Of a stretch of 32,637 nucleotides of DNA, positions 14,971 through 23,791 are shown in pieces (the first letter of the stretch is position 1; each line of letters starts with the position of its first letter). Location: assembly GCA_020631655.1 (NCBI GenBank), contig JAHDGV010000014.1, positions 1,774-34,410 on the forward strand, read 5' to 3'. Below the pieces are notes generated by a model, which had not been told where the DNA came from, searched no databases, and saw only the letters and a program-made list of their open reading frames with translations. The position numbers and the translations under genes are program-made. The DNA is from Chloroflexota bacterium (GTDB lineage: Bacteria > Chloroflexota > Anaerolineae > Promineifilales > Promineifilaceae).

Positions 14971-17463
14971 TTAGAGCGGTTCCGCTTCAAGCTCTTCTTT
15001 TTCTTGTTCCGTTACGCTTAGGACAACTTCGCCCTCGACGTAATCGACCGAAACAACAGAGCCTTCAACGATTTTGCCTGCAAGCACTTCATCAGACATC
15101 CGGTCTTCGATTTCCATCTGGATAACCCGACGCAATGGTCGCGCACCATATTCTGGATCGTAGCCTTCTTCAGCAATCCAGTCTTTGGCCGCTTCGGTAG
15201 CGGTGACTCGGATTTCGTTTTCAGCCAAGCGCTCGTTAACTTCCTCAAGTTGGATATTAACGATTTCACGGATGTGCTCTTTCGATAGTTGCCGGAAGAC
15301 AACAACCGAATCAACACGGTTAATGAATTCAGGTTTAAACGCTCGTTTTAGCTCATCCATCAGCTTTTTCTGCATGTCAGAATGCTCGGCCGCTTCAACA
15401 ACCGCGCTATCCTGTTGGAAGGCAAAACCGAGGTTTGGCTGACGTTTGATCGCATCTGCACCCACATTAGAGGTCATGATGATAATCGCGTTTCTAAAGT
15501 CAACTTTTTGACCTTTTGCGTCAGACAATTGTCCTTCTTCCATGATCTGCAACAAGATGTTGAAGGTTTCAGGATGCGCTTTTTCGATTTCGTCGAATAC
15601 CACAATTGAGTATGGACGGCGGCGGATCGCTTCAGTTAGCTGGCCAGCATCTTCATACCCTACGTAGCCTGGAGGCGAACCTACCAAACGGCTAACGCTG
15701 TGGCGTTCCATGAACTCAGACATGTCTAATTGGATTAGCGCGTCTGCGGTTCCGAACAAGAATTCGGCCAAAGCTTTGGTTAATTCTGTTTTACCGACAC
15801 CCGTTGGGCCTAAGAAGATAAATGAACCAATCGGCCGGCGTGGATCTTTCAACCCAGCCCGTGCGCGGCGTACCGCTTTCGAGATCGAAACAATCGCTTC
15901 ATTTTGACCGATGATCGCATCGCGCAATGCTTCTTCCATACGGAGCAAGCGGGCTGATTCTTCCTCAGTCAATTGCAGAACAGGAATTCCGGTCCACATC
16001 GCCAATACTTCAGCAATATCTTCGGCCGTAACCTGCAAGTTATAGCCTTGCTTGCCTGCACGCATATCGTCCAAACTGCGTTGAAGTTTTTCTTCTTCTT
16101 CGCGCAGATTAGCCGCATCTTCAAAACGACCTTCATCTAAAGCAACTTCGCGCTGGTTGCGCAGGTCGCGTAGATTGTCATAGACGGCGTTGATATCAGC
16201 CATTTGTGGAGCGCGATACATGCGCACTCGGCTGGCACCTTCATCGATTAGGTCGATCGCCTTGTCTGGTAAGAATCGTTCTGTTACGTAGCGAGTAGAA
16301 AGCTTAACGGCCGCTTCTACCGCTTCTTCAGTAATTTCAAGGTTATGATGTTGCTCGTAAGCCGCTTTCACACCGTGCAAAATCTGCACCGCCTCTTCAG
16401 GGGATGGTTCATCTACATGGATGGGTTGGAACCGGCGCTCAAGGGCCGCATCACTTTCAATGTGTTTGCGGTATTCCTCAAGGGTGGTGGCACCAATGGT
16501 TTGGAGTTCACCGCGAGCTAGAGCCGGTTTTAAGATGTTGGCCGCGTCAACGGATGATCCGGCTGAACCTGCACCAACAAGCATGTGTACCTCATCGATG
16601 AACAGAATTGAATCGCTCGTTTTCAACTCATCAATGATTCGTTTCAAACGCTCTTCAAATTGACCCCGATACATCGTACCAGCTACCAAACTGCCTACGT
16701 CCAATTGCAAAACTCGTTTGTCTTGCAAAATTTCAGGCACTTTGCCTTCAACTACACGTTGTGCCAATCCTTCAACGATGGCGGTTTTACCAACGCCAGG
16801 TTCCCCGATTAAGGCAGGATTGTTTTTACTGCGGCGAGCCAAAATTTGGATCACACGCTCAATTTCCATTTGACGGCCGATAACAGGGTCTAGTTTGCCA
16901 TCTTCTGCCAATGACGTGAGGTCAGTGGCAAGTTGGTCCATCAAAGGAGTTTTTGATTTGTCTTTTGCTGATTTACGCGGGCGACGAGTTTCTTTATTCT
17001 CGCTGGCCGGAACAGGGCTCTCTTTAAGCATCCGACGTGTTTGGCGACGAATTTGCTCAGTTGTGACACCAAATTTCTTTAGGATATCTACAACAGTGCC
17101 GTCATTTTGACGGGCTAACCCGAGCAAAAGATGTTCCGTAGAGATGTAGTGCTGTCCCATACGTCGAGCCTCTTCAACCGCTAGTTCAAGAACTCTTTTT
17201 GTTGTTGGGGCTAGTTCAATTTTTGTGAATGGGGTTCGTGTCCCAGTGCCAACCATCCGCTCGACCATGGCTTGCACCCGGCCGACTTCTAGGCCAACAT
17301 CGCGGAGCACACGTCCTGCAACGCCCCCTTCTTCTCTCAGTAATCCGATGAGAAGATGCTCACTACCAATATAATTATGGTTGAGCCGCTCTGCTTCTTC
17401 TTGAGCTAGGCTGAGAACTCGCCGTGCACGTTGTGTAAAACGTTCCCAGTTCTTTGAATTCAT
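14971..17463 (-). CDS. clpC: ATP-dependent Clp protease ATPase subunit ClpC
   Basis: 830 residues. Two Clp-N repeats (about 1-75 and 80-145; [26 protein letters not shown]). AAA domain 1 has Walker A GEPGVGKT (220-227) and Walker B ILFIDE (286-291). A middle UVR-like segment [10 protein letters not shown] (453-462) is typical of ClpC. AAA domain 2 has GPTGVGKT (553-560) and IVVFDE (621-626). LGF (679-681) is the ClpP-docking loop, so it should work with ClpP, which is not in this window. ClpC unfolds substrates and accepts ClpS cargo. ATG 17463 with GAGG eight nt upstream is preferred to GTG 17496. A hairpin CAGGCA/TGCCTG (17490-17504) lies in the 5' UTR; no CIRCE or CtsR-like operator was seen. 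Confidence 0.95.
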   Translation of the reverse strand: MNSKNWERFTQRARRVLSLAQEEAERLNHNYIGSEHLLIGLLREEGGVAGRVLRDVGLEVGRVQAMVERMVGTGTRTPFTKIELAPTTKRVLELAVEEARRMGQHYISTEHLLLGLARQNDGTVVDILKKFGVTTEQIRRQTRRMLKESPVPASENKETRRPRKSAKDKSKTPLMDQLATDLTSLAEDGKLDPVIGRQMEIERVIQILARRSKNNPALIGEPGVGKTAIVEGLAQRVVEGKVPEILQDKRVLQLDVGSLVAGTMYRGQFEERLKRIIDELKTSDSILFIDEVHMLVGAGSAGSSVDAANILKPALARGELQTIGATTLEEYRKHIESDAALERRFQPIHVDEPSPEEAVQILHGVKAAYEQHHNLEITEEAVEAAVKLSTRYVTERFLPDKAIDLIDEGASRVRMYRAPQMADINAVYDNLRDLRNQREVALDEGRFEDAANLREEEEKLQRSLDDMRAGKQGYNLQVTAEDIAEVLAMWTGIPVLQLTEEESARLLRMEEALRDAIIGQNEAIVSISKAVRRARAGLKDPRRPIGSFIFLGPTGVGKTELTKALAEFLFGTADALIQLDMSEFMERHSVSRLVGSPPGYVGYEDAGQLTEAIRRRPYSIVVFDEIEKAHPETFNILLQIMEEGQLSDAKGQKVDFRNAIIIMTSNVGADAIKRQPNLGFAFQQDSAVVEAAEHSDMQKKLMDELKRAFKPEFINRVDSVVVFRQLSKEHIREIVNIQLEEVNERLAENEIRVTATEAAKDWIAEEGYDPEYGARPLRRVIQMEIEDRMSDEVLAGKIVEGSVVSVDYVEGEVVLSVTEQEKEELEAEPL

Positions 17464-17858
17464 GTATAAAGCCTCATTTTGCTTAACATCAGGCACGTTG
17501 CCTGCGTCAATTTATGATAACAACCTAATATCTGTCTGATTAGTAAAAATGACTGCAAAGGTTGATTCGTGGTGTTAACGGCCGACTATCAAAACTAATG
17601 TCACAATCTGGGTGTCAGCCTTTACAGGTTCAGAAGTAGCTTGTGACGTCTACTTGATTCAATGACCTGTTTCCGAGCCACTACGACAATAGTTAAAAGA
17701 ATAAACTTTTTCTAGCTATAGCACAATGGCGAATTTAGTACATTTACCAAGATAATTTTAAGATGGTTTAACCGCTAACACCAGTTAGAGTTTCGTTAGG
17801 CGAGCTATTTGGTTGATTTTTGACTGGAAATGGCCCAAAAACCTACTGTAAAGGTTAT
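17464..17858. other. Intergenic region between S1 and clpC
   Basis: About 395 bp with no credible gene. It holds a short S1 terminator, a small CTAAC/GTTAG dyad (17775-17788) and a weak minus-strand promoter candidate TTGTGC-17-TATTCT (17726-17698). It also has one CGGCCG (17579) and the 6-bp hairpin of the clpC leader (17490-17504). Confidence 0.5.
17836..17856 (-). terminator. Short terminator after the S1 gene
   Basis: On the minus strand AACCT-7 nt-AGGTT followed by TTTTT-like sequence begins directly after the S1 stop. The stem is only 5 bp, so efficiency is uncertain. Confidence 0.45.
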
Positions 17859-19007
17859 TTATGACTCATTTTCACTTAAGGATGGTTCGAATTCTTCTTC
17901 TAGTTCTTGTGAAATATTAAGACTTAGCCCCAACTGGCGCTTGTCAATGTCAATCTTAATGATTTCAACCGTGACAATCTCCCCCTCTGCTACTGCGTGA
18001 GACGGATGTTTAATCTTGCCACCTTTGAATTCTGATAAGTGAATGAGCCCTTCGAGTGAGACATCGTGTTGCAGTTCTGCAAAGGCACCATATTTCTCAA
18101 TTTTGGTGATTCTAGCCTTAGCAAGGGTACCTTCAGTAAAGACACCATCAGCAACTTTCCACGGATCATCTTTTAGTCGTTTGATGCTAAGAGCGATACG
18201 TGCTTTTTCTTCATCGATATTTAAGACGATGACCTCAACCTCTTCTCCGATAGAGTAGAGTTCTTCTGGGGATGTGATTCGGCTCCAGCTTAATTCTGAG
18301 AGGTGAACCAAGCCTTGAATTCCTCCGACATCTACAAAGATACCGAAGCGCTCCATGTTGACGATTTTACCATTCAAGACGGCACCTTCGTCGATATGAG
18401 CGATTTTCTCAAGTCGTTTAGATTTTTTAGCTTTGTCGGCCGCTTCTTTGGCAGACAAAATCAAGCGATTCCGATCAGGATCAACCTCGATCACTTTGGC
18501 TTTGAGTGTTTTACCTTGGAATTGCGACATGATGAAATCATCCCGATACTCTTGTTGGGTTAGACCAAGTTGAGAAGCGGGTACAAATCCACGTAACCGG
18601 CCGACTTGCGTTAGCAATCCGCCACGATTTTTACCTAAAATTTGAACTTCAACTTCTTCTGCTGATTCAAGAAGTGCTTTTGCATTAGACCACTCATTGG
18701 CCATGATCGCTTGTGTAATCGAGAGACTAATATTGCCGCGGCTATCTTCGGCATTCGTGATCATGACGGTGACTTCCCCACCAATTTCAAGCTCGTCCCG
18801 CTCTTCAGGAGGCAGTTGCTCAACTTCCCTCGGGTCAATGTAGCCCTCAGACTTGGCCCCGATATCCACAAGGATGTGGCTACCTGAGATTGAAACGATA
18901 TGGCCGGTGCAAATATCACCGGTTTTAGGGACGTGAAGTCCGAAATCTCCCTCTAACAAAAAAGCCATAGGATGGCTGGCTATATCAGCCGACTGTTCTG
19001 AACTCAT
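17859..19007 (-). CDS. rpsA: Ribosomal protein S1-like protein with four S1 domains
   Basis: 382 residues with four S1 RNA-binding domains at about 28-98 (GDICTGHIVSISGSHILVDI), 115-187, 206-276 (GIFVDVGGIQGLVHLSELSW) and 289-364 (GLIHLSEF). Domains 3 and 4 keep the best RNA-binding signature. Four-domain S1 is typical of Gram-positive and related phyla, against six domains in E. coli. The protein binds mRNA and helps initiation, which may matter here because many genes lack Shine-Dalgarno sequences. A strong promoter (TTGTTA-18-TATAAT) lies about 150 nt upstream. The RBS is weak (AAGGT at 13 nt); an alternative start at Met14 is possible. Confidence 0.9.
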   Translation of the reverse strand: MSSEQSADIASHPMAFLLEGDFGLHVPKTGDICTGHIVSISGSHILVDIGAKSEGYIDPREVEQLPPEERDELEIGGEVTVMITNAEDSRGNISLSITQAIMANEWSNAKALLESAEEVEVQILGKNRGGLLTQVGRLRGFVPASQLGLTQQEYRDDFIMSQFQGKTLKAKVIEVDPDRNRLILSAKEAADKAKKSKRLEKIAHIDEGAVLNGKIVNMERFGIFVDVGGIQGLVHLSELSWSRITSPEELYSIGEEVEVIVLNIDEEKARIALSIKRLKDDPWKVADGVFTEGTLAKARITKIEKYGAFAELQHDVSLEGLIHLSEFKGGKIKHPSHAVAEGEIVTVEIIKIDIDKRQLGLSLNISQELEEEFEPSLSENES

Positions 19008-19162
19008 AAATTTTTAGTTGATACCTTCGAATTGAAATATTTCGCTTCCCCTGTATTCGGCAACACCTATCTTCAATAAACTCGATATGATGTTTGACTC
19101 CCCAAATACCGGTTTGCGCCTACTCAATACTGCTAAACTAGGAGCATAAATTTCCGGGCTGA

Positions 19163-19192
19163 ATTATACCGTTTCTAGAGGCAAAATAACAA
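19163..19192 (-). promoter_or_regulatory. Sigma70-type promoter of the S1 gene
   Basis: Minus strand TTGTTA (19192-19187), 18-bp spacer, consensus TATAAT (19168-19163). The predicted 5' UTR is about 150 nt, long enough for autoregulation. Confidence 0.65.
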
Positions 19193-19256
19193 AAAAGTAC
19201 GTGATAACGGTACTGTTTTCCCCCCTAGGTAAGGGTAATTGTAAGATAGTAAGCAC

Positions 19257-19292
19257 AAAAAAAGAGGTTGGGAGCAATCCCAACCTCTTTTT
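19257..19292 (-). terminator. Intrinsic terminator of tyrS
   Basis: AAAAAGAGGTTGGGA (19259-19273) and TCCCAACCTCTTTTT (19278-19292) form a perfect 15-bp stem with a GCAA loop and a T-run on the minus strand, 22 bp after the tyrS stop. Confidence 0.93.
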
Positions 19293-19313
19293 GATTAAAA
19301 ATCTGAGGCTGAA

Positions 19314-20582
19314 TTAGTCTACGATTTTTAGAAGATGATATCCCTTCTTACCTTTTCGCAGAATAATAAACTTGCCTTCAATCGCATCTGAACGGCTGAG
19401 GGTTTGGTCAACGCCAGATGATTTGATGTTGTTGACATAGATGCCACCACCGTCGATTGAGCGGCGTGCATCTTTCTTGCCTGATGCAACACCGCTTTCA
19501 GCTAGTACATCTACAATTGATTTGCCGCCGTCCATTTCGTGACCTTGGATATCCGTTGATGGAACCTCAGAAAAAATGTCACTAATTTCGGCCGCACCCA
19601 ACCCATCAATTGAGCCACCAAAGAGGACGGCCGTTGCTTTTTCAGCATTGCCTAAAGCGGTGTCACCATGGACAAGTTTGGTCACCTCTTGAGCCAGTCG
19701 CTTGTGTGCTTCCCGTCGATGGGGAGCTTCTGCGTGGGCTGATTCAAGTTCCGCAATTGCTTCTTGATCCAGAAACGTAAACTTTTTGAGGTACGAAATC
19801 ACTTCTCTATCATCGGTGTTGATCCAGAACTGGTAGAAGCGGTACGGTGATGTTTTGTTCGGATCAAGCCAGACCGAACCGCTGGCCGTTTTGCCAAATT
19901 TGGTCCCATCGGCCTTAGTGACCAGCGGGTACACAAGTGCATGTGCTTTACCACCTTCACGGCGGATCAGATCAGTTCCGGCCGTGATGTTGCCCCACTG
20001 ATCACTGCCTCCAGCTTGAAGCACACAGTTGTGCTCTCTGTAGAGGTGCAAGAAGTCGTACGACTGAAGCAACATGTAGCTGAATTCGGTGTATGAGATG
20101 CCACCATCCATGCGCCCTTTAACCGAGTCTTTTTGAAGCATGGCATTTACACTGAACTGCTTGCCGATGTCGCGCAAAAAGTCGATCAAATTGAGCTTTT
20201 CGAGCCAGTCTGCGTTGTTTACCAGTTTGGCTGGGTTTGATTTAATCTCGAAATCTAAAAGCATTGCTAGCTGACCGCGAATTTTTTCGAGATTGTGGTG
20301 CAGTTGATCACGTGAAAGCAGGTTGCGTTCTGCACTACGGCCGCTGGGGTCGCCGATCATTCCTGTGCCGCCACCGGCTAGAGCAATGGGGGTATGCCCG
20401 TATCGCTGGAAACGAGCCAGCGAGAGCATGGGAACCAAGCTTCCAACATGCAGAGAGTCGGCCGTTGGGTCAAAGCCGATGTAGAGCGAGATCTTTTCAT
20501 TTTTCACGAGTTCTGGAACATGTTCCGTGTGATCAAAAACGAGGTCTCGCCACTGTAATTCTTCTAAAATTGAGTTTGTCAT
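19314..20582 (-). CDS. tyrS: Tyrosyl-tRNA synthetase
   Basis: 422 residues, the standard TyrRS length. Class I signature HVGS (45-48) within [17 protein letters not shown], tyrosine-pocket motifs YMLLQSYDF and [12 protein letters not shown] (189-200), and the KMSKS-equivalent KFGKT (228-232). A C-terminal S4 RNA-binding domain follows (about 350-415; [14 protein letters not shown]). It charges tRNA-Tyr. There is no Shine-Dalgarno in front of the ATG. Transcription appears to start about 217 nt upstream at a strong promoter and must pass an intrinsic terminator inside a structured leader (separate entries), so expression is probably attenuated. Gene is followed by a very strong terminator, so it is monocistronic. 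Confidence 0.97.
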   Translation of the reverse strand: MTNSILEELQWRDLVFDHTEHVPELVKNEKISLYIGFDPTADSLHVGSLVPMLSLARFQRYGHTPIALAGGGTGMIGDPSGRSAERNLLSRDQLHHNLEKIRGQLAMLLDFEIKSNPAKLVNNADWLEKLNLIDFLRDIGKQFSVNAMLQKDSVKGRMDGGISYTEFSYMLLQSYDFLHLYREHNCVLQAGGSDQWGNITAGTDLIRREGGKAHALVYPLVTKADGTKFGKTASGSVWLDPNKTSPYRFYQFWINTDDREVISYLKKFTFLDQEAIAELESAHAEAPHRREAHKRLAQEVTKLVHGDTALGNAEKATAVLFGGSIDGLGAAEISDIFSEVPSTDIQGHEMDGGKSIVDVLAESGVASGKKDARRSIDGGGIYVNNIKSSGVDQTLSRSDAIEGKFIILRKGKKGYHLLKIVD

Positions 20583-20610
20583 GATAAAAAGATTTAAGTT
20601 AAAAGTTTTT

Positions 20611-20642
20611 CGAAAGAGTAATGATCTAGTCTTACTCTTTCG
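20611..20642. other. 11-bp hairpin in the tyrS 5' UTR
   Basis: CGAAAGAGTAA (20611-20621) and TTACTCTTTCG (20632-20642) form a perfect stem with a 10-nt loop between the leader terminator and the tyrS ATG. There is no U-tract after it in the tyrS direction, so it may control translation or mRNA stability. Confidence 0.7.
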
Positions 20643-20650
20643 TGATTATT

Positions 20651-20799
20651 TTGAGGCATAAAAAAAGCGCGGTGTGCGCCGCGCTTTGAGTTCAACTGAT
20701 TTTGGGCATGCCTCAATAACCGGCCATGCCACCAATACTCTGGCGACCTGTCGTTGAATTCGAATAGTAATAATAAACGGCATGCATGAACTTATTCAT
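20651..20799 (-). promoter_or_regulatory. Structured tyrS leader RNA with attenuator (unidentified riboregulator)
   Basis: From a predicted TSS near 20799 the minus-strand RNA begins with hairpin CATGAA/TTCATG (20800-20785). A closing stem pairs GAATTCAAC (20761-20753) with GTTGAACTC (20696-20688), 8 of 9 bp. It encloses two hairpins, GCCA/TGGC (20744-20728) and GGCATG/CATGCC (20730-20705). The closing stem abuts the terminator directly. After the U-tract, ATGCCTCAA (20659-20651) can pair with TTGAGGCAT (20716-20708) in read-through RNA. No T-box core (TGGNACC) with tyrosine-fitting sequence was found. It could be a riboswitch, an odd T-box, or an independent small RNA of about 140 nt. Confidence 0.55.
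20660..20687 (-). terminator. Intrinsic terminator inside the tyrS leader
   Basis: On the minus strand AAAGCGCGG and CCGCGCTTT form a perfect 9-bp GC-rich stem, followed by seven T. It lies upstream of tyrS and downstream of its promoter, and no other minus-strand gene ends here. Confidence 0.88.
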
Positions 20800-20805
20800 G
20801 CTGGC

Positions 20806-20834
20806 ATAATATCAGGCGGAACTAGACCAGTCAA
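20806..20834 (-). promoter_or_regulatory. Strong sigma70-type promoter for the tyrS leader
   Basis: Minus strand TTGACT (20834-20829), exactly 17 bp, TATTAT (20811-20806). It sits just upstream of aat on the opposite strand and overlaps the extended aat reading frame, which argues for the later aat start. Confidence 0.75.
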
Positions 20835-20856
20835 GGCAAACTCTGTTTTGGAAATG

Positions 20857-21507
20857 AAACTTACGCCACAGTTACTATTAAATGCATATTGCCAAGGATA
20901 TTTCCCTATGTCGCATGAAGGGGAGATTTACTGGTACGACCCAGATCCGAGAGCCATTTTGCCTTTAACCAAGTTTCATATTTCTAAATCTTTGCGCAAA
21001 ACACTAAAGCGTACACAGTTTAGGGATAAAGATGGGGGGCTTTCCTACTTTACCGATATTGATCTTGATCGGAAATCGAAAAAGCCATCTTTCGAAGTTC
21101 GTGTAGACACTGACTTTTTGGGGGTGATTTTGGCCTGTGGCGACCCCGGCCGAAAAGGGGGCTGGATCGATGATCAAATCATCGATGTATATACCCAAAT
21201 GCACGAGCTGGGTTGGGCGCACAGCGTCGAGACATGGCAAGATGGGAAGCTAGTGGGGGGATTGTATGGGGTTGCTGTGGCGGGAATGTTCGCTGGGGAA
21301 AGTATGTTCAGCAAAGAAACAGATGCCAGCAAGGTTGCTTTGGCCTGGCTGGTCCATCACATGCGGGAGCGGGGCTTTGTTCTATTAGATGTCCAATTTG
21401 AAACGCCCCATCTAAATAGCTTAGGCATAACTTCGATTACGGCCGACTATTATCGCCACCTGCTGTCGCTTGCGTTAAACATACACCCTGTCAATCCGTT
21501 TAAATAA
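20857..21507 (+). CDS. aat: Leucyl/phenylalanyl-tRNA--protein transferase
   Basis: 216 residues from this start. Family motifs: LLLNAYCQGYFPM, IYWYDPDPRAILPL, VGGLYGVAVAGMFAGESMF, DASKVALAWLVHHM and VQFETPHLNSLG. Aat moves Leu or Phe from aminoacyl-tRNA to N-terminal Lys or Arg of proteins, creating primary degrons for ClpS. With ClpS and ClpC in this window, an N-degron pathway is implied. The frame is open from ATG 20782, but the added 25 residues match nothing in the family and the stretch contains the divergent tyrS promoter, so Met 20857 (MKLTPQLL) is chosen. RBS is poor. Confidence 0.93.
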   Translation, partial: KLTPQLLLNAYCQGYFPMSHEGEIYWYDPDPRAILPLTKFHISKSLRKTLKRTQFRDKDGGLSYFTDIDLDRKSKKPSFEVRVDTDFLGVILACGDPGRKGGWIDDQIIDVYTQMHELGWAHSVETWQDGKLVGGLYGVAVAGMFAGESMFSKETDASKVALAWLVHHMRERGFVLLDVQFETPHLNSLGITSITADYYRHLLSLALNIHPVNPFK

Positions 21508-21556
21508 CCTCAGTTTTGGATAAGACCACACGTTAGTAATTTGCCGCAGATTTTTA

Positions 21557-21617
21557 CGGATGTACGCTGATTTACATGATTATTCATGAAATATCGGCGG
21601 AAATCAGCGCATATCCG
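21557..21617. repeat. Extended imperfect palindrome (REP-like) between convergent genes
   Basis: CGGATGTACGCTGATTT (21557-21573) and AAATCAGCGCATATCCG (21601-21617) pair over 15 of 17 positions. Inside lies a second perfect hairpin CATGA/TCATG (21575-21588). The 'acGCTGATTT/AAATCAGCG' type of element resembles dispersed palindromes of many genomes. Lying between convergent aat and aminotransferase genes it may end both transcripts. Confidence 0.6.
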
Positions 21618-21665
21618 CGGCCGAAATGCTTAAGCAAAACTCAGGTTAAATAGTAACGGTGTGGC

Positions 21666-22793
21666 TTACCCCTGCAACCGCTGAATGGTGTTACGAATAC
21701 GGCCGAACGCCTCATCGAGCACTTCTTTTTCTTGCCCAAATGCAATCCGCAGGTGATAGTCCATCCCAAATGAATCCCCAGCTCCGACAAACACACTGGC
21801 TTCACGACATAGTGTTTCCATTAGCTCGGTCGAATTAATATCAAGATGATATTTTACAAATGTCACGGCCGAAGCTTCTGGCGGGGTGTAGCTGAATAAG
21901 CCTTCCTGATCTTCCATCCATTCCTGCAAAATTGGATATCCCTTGCGAATGTAGTCGCGCGTGCGCTGAATTAGTCTCGGCCGGACCTCTTCTGAAAGAG
22001 CATAGGCGGCCAAGTGGTTGCTCAACATCGTGGCCGTAATCGTGCTGTATTCGTGACGCCGCCAGACATCTTCGATTGTGTCGGCCGAGCCTATGATCCA
22101 GCCCACACGCAATCCTGGCAGACCATAAGCCTTGCTCATGCTACCCAGAGCCAGCACACGCTCATAGCGCCCATAAAATGATGGCGTTTCGTCCTCACGC
22201 AGTCGCTCAGCACCGCGATAAACCTCATCGGCCAAAATCCATGCTCCTACCCGGTCGGCCGCTTTGATGACCGCATCCATTTCAGCTTCGGTAAAAATGT
22301 GGCCGGTTGGATTGTTTGGATTAACAATGGCGATGATTTTTGTTTTCTCGTTTACTTGAGCATTCATATCATCAATGTCTAAGGCCCAGCCTGTTTCCGG
22401 CCGTAAGTGAAAGGGCCTAACCGTATGACCCATATTTTCAGCAATTCCCCAGACCTGTTTATAGGTAGGAGTCAGCGTTGCCACCTCATCACCCGGCTCC
22501 AACAGCGTTTTCATGATGATGTCGTTGGCCTCGGCCGCACCAACCGTCACCAGAACGTTTTTGTCCCATACTGCGCCATCGTATAAGTTTGCAATGTTTT
22601 GCCGCAGTTCAGGGTTCCCGTTTACATGTGGATAGTTTAATTCTGTCCCCAGCAATTCAGTGATTTTCGATTCATCTCCCTGTACTAAATCCAAGGTGCT
22701 GATCGGGTGAACCCCGCTCTCGGTTAAATTAAAGTCAACAATTTGTTCCCATTTAGATTGGATATATTCAAGTTCAAAAGGTTTAAAGTTCAT
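21666..22793 (-). CDS. PLP-dependent aminotransferase class I/II
   Basis: 375 residues. Fold-type I motifs: GAAEANDIIMKTLLEPGDE, NPNNPTG (substrate Asn), LADEVYRGA (PLP Asp/Tyr) and SMSKAYGLPGLRVGW, where the Lys (221 with this start) forms the Schiff base. The N-terminus MNFKPFELEYIQSKWE resembles a group of aminotransferases related to capreomycidine synthase; amino-acid substrate unknown. An upstream ATG (22814) would overlap the SDR gene by 17 bp. ATG 22793 fits the family and leaves 4 bp to the SDR stop; neither has an RBS, so translational coupling to the SDR gene is likely. Confidence 0.88.
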   Translation of the reverse strand: MNFKPFELEYIQSKWEQIVDFNLTESGVHPISTLDLVQGDESKITELLGTELNYPHVNGNPELRQNIANLYDGAVWDKNVLVTVGAAEANDIIMKTLLEPGDEVATLTPTYKQVWGIAENMGHTVRPFHLRPETGWALDIDDMNAQVNEKTKIIAIVNPNNPTGHIFTEAEMDAVIKAADRVGAWILADEVYRGAERLREDETPSFYGRYERVLALGSMSKAYGLPGLRVGWIIGSADTIEDVWRRHEYSTITATMLSNHLAAYALSEEVRPRLIQRTRDYIRKGYPILQEWMEDQEGLFSYTPPEASAVTFVKYHLDINSTELMETLCREASVFVGAGDSFGMDYHLRIAFGQEKEVLDEAFGRIRNTIQRLQG

Positions 22794-22797
22794 TTGG

Positions 22798-23517
22798 TTA
22801 TGCGTGTGTGTCATTTGTGGCCGGAATCGTGATTTCTTTAACGCAAGAAAACCGAGACAGCTTTATTAATGTGGCAACGATTTGTACGAGGTCTCCGACA
22901 GGGAGCCCCCATCGGCCGTCGTATGTTTTTAGTCGTTCAGCCTCTTCTTCTAATTTGATTTCTGTAGCAATGGTCCCTGGGTTGATACAGGTGACCGGAA
23001 TCCAATCCTCTCGCAGAATTTCTCGCAGAGAATGGACCATTCCACGAACCCCATACTTCGATGCGGTGTAAGCTACCTCTGGAGCTCCGACGTTATCAAC
23101 GCCGCTGGTTGAGCCGATGACAATTATTTTGCCTTCCTTAGCTTTGCGGACGTTTGGGAGCAGTTTCTGAATGCAATCGATGGCGGCGGTGAGATTAACG
23201 GTCAAGACCTGATGGTTTTCTAGCAAATCATTGGTTTCAAAATTGTACTGATCTGTAAATGCGGTTGCCTCCCAGATGCCTGCGTTGTAGAGCAATAAGT
23301 CAAGCGGCTCATTGCCCACGGCCGATGCGATTTTCTCTGCGCAGTCTGGTTGGCTAAGGTCGGCCGGAATCCATTTATAGCTGACACCTGTGGCGCTATT
23401 GATGATGGCTGGTTCTGACCGGCTGACCAACCACACAGTGTCACTTTTTTCGGGTAGACCGGCCGCAAATGCAGCTCCTAATCCTTTACTTGCTCCGAAA
23501 ATGATTAAATTAGTCAT
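22798..23517 (-). CDS. Short-chain dehydrogenase/reductase
   Basis: 239 residues. Nucleotide-binding motif GASKGLG (8-14), Asp53-Leu cofactor contact, NAG (78-80), Asn108, and catalytic Ser136/138, Tyr150 and Lys154 (YTASK). PGTIATE follows as in classical SDRs. NADP is likely because Arg33 follows strand 2 (VSRS). First gene of a two-gene unit with the aminotransferase, so a joint pathway is plausible, such as ketone formation or reduction around an amino compound. Substrate unknown. No RBS is evident. Confidence 0.9.
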   Translation of the reverse strand: MTNLIIFGASKGLGAAFAAGLPEKSDTVWLVSRSEPAIINSATGVSYKWIPADLSQPDCAEKIASAVGNEPLDLLLYNAGIWEATAFTDQYNFETNDLLENHQVLTVNLTAAIDCIQKLLPNVRKAKEGKIIVIGSTSGVDNVGAPEVAYTASKYGVRGMVHSLREILREDWIPVTCINPGTIATEIKLEEEAERLKTYDGRWGLPVGDLVQIVATLIKLSRFSCVKEITIPATNDTHA

Positions 23518-23757
23518 AAATTTGGCCGTTAAAATTACGTTAAAGGTTTACTGTTTTTCCGTTTTCCGCTACAAATATTTCACAGCTTATAGGACAGAGG
23601 AAATGCTAGTTACGTGGAAGACAAATCTGACACAATTTTGGGCTGTACAAAAACGGGAATACTAGCAGTTTGAATAATATCGTCAATTGAATAAGTTCGA
23701 AAACCCCTAACAGGTGAAAAAGGTTAAGGGGGGAGTTTTGGTTGCATGAAGAGGAAA

Positions 23758-23778
23758 TTAGGCTCTGTTTTAGCCTAA
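23758..23778 (+). other. Small hairpin next to the RBS of the DUF2236 gene
   Basis: TTAGGCT (23758-23764) and AGCCTAA (23772-23778) pair perfectly, five nt before the AAGGAAG RBS. The rest of the upstream gap (23518-23757) has only an imperfect CCCCTAAC/GTTAAGGGG hairpin (23704-23733) and no credible gene. Confidence 0.35.
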
Positions 23779-23791
23779 AGAAAAGGAAGCG

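Noticed and set aside
17464-17858. CIRCE or CtsR operator upstream of clpC
   Set aside because: No TTAGCACTC-N9-GAGTGCTAA and no CtsR direct heptads; only weak unrelated dyads.
20583-20800. Classic T-box in front of tyrS
   Set aside because: The nearest match, GGTGGCA, lacks the rest of the core and would fit a G discriminator rather than the A of tRNA-Tyr; no stem I of usual size. Kept only as an open alternative.
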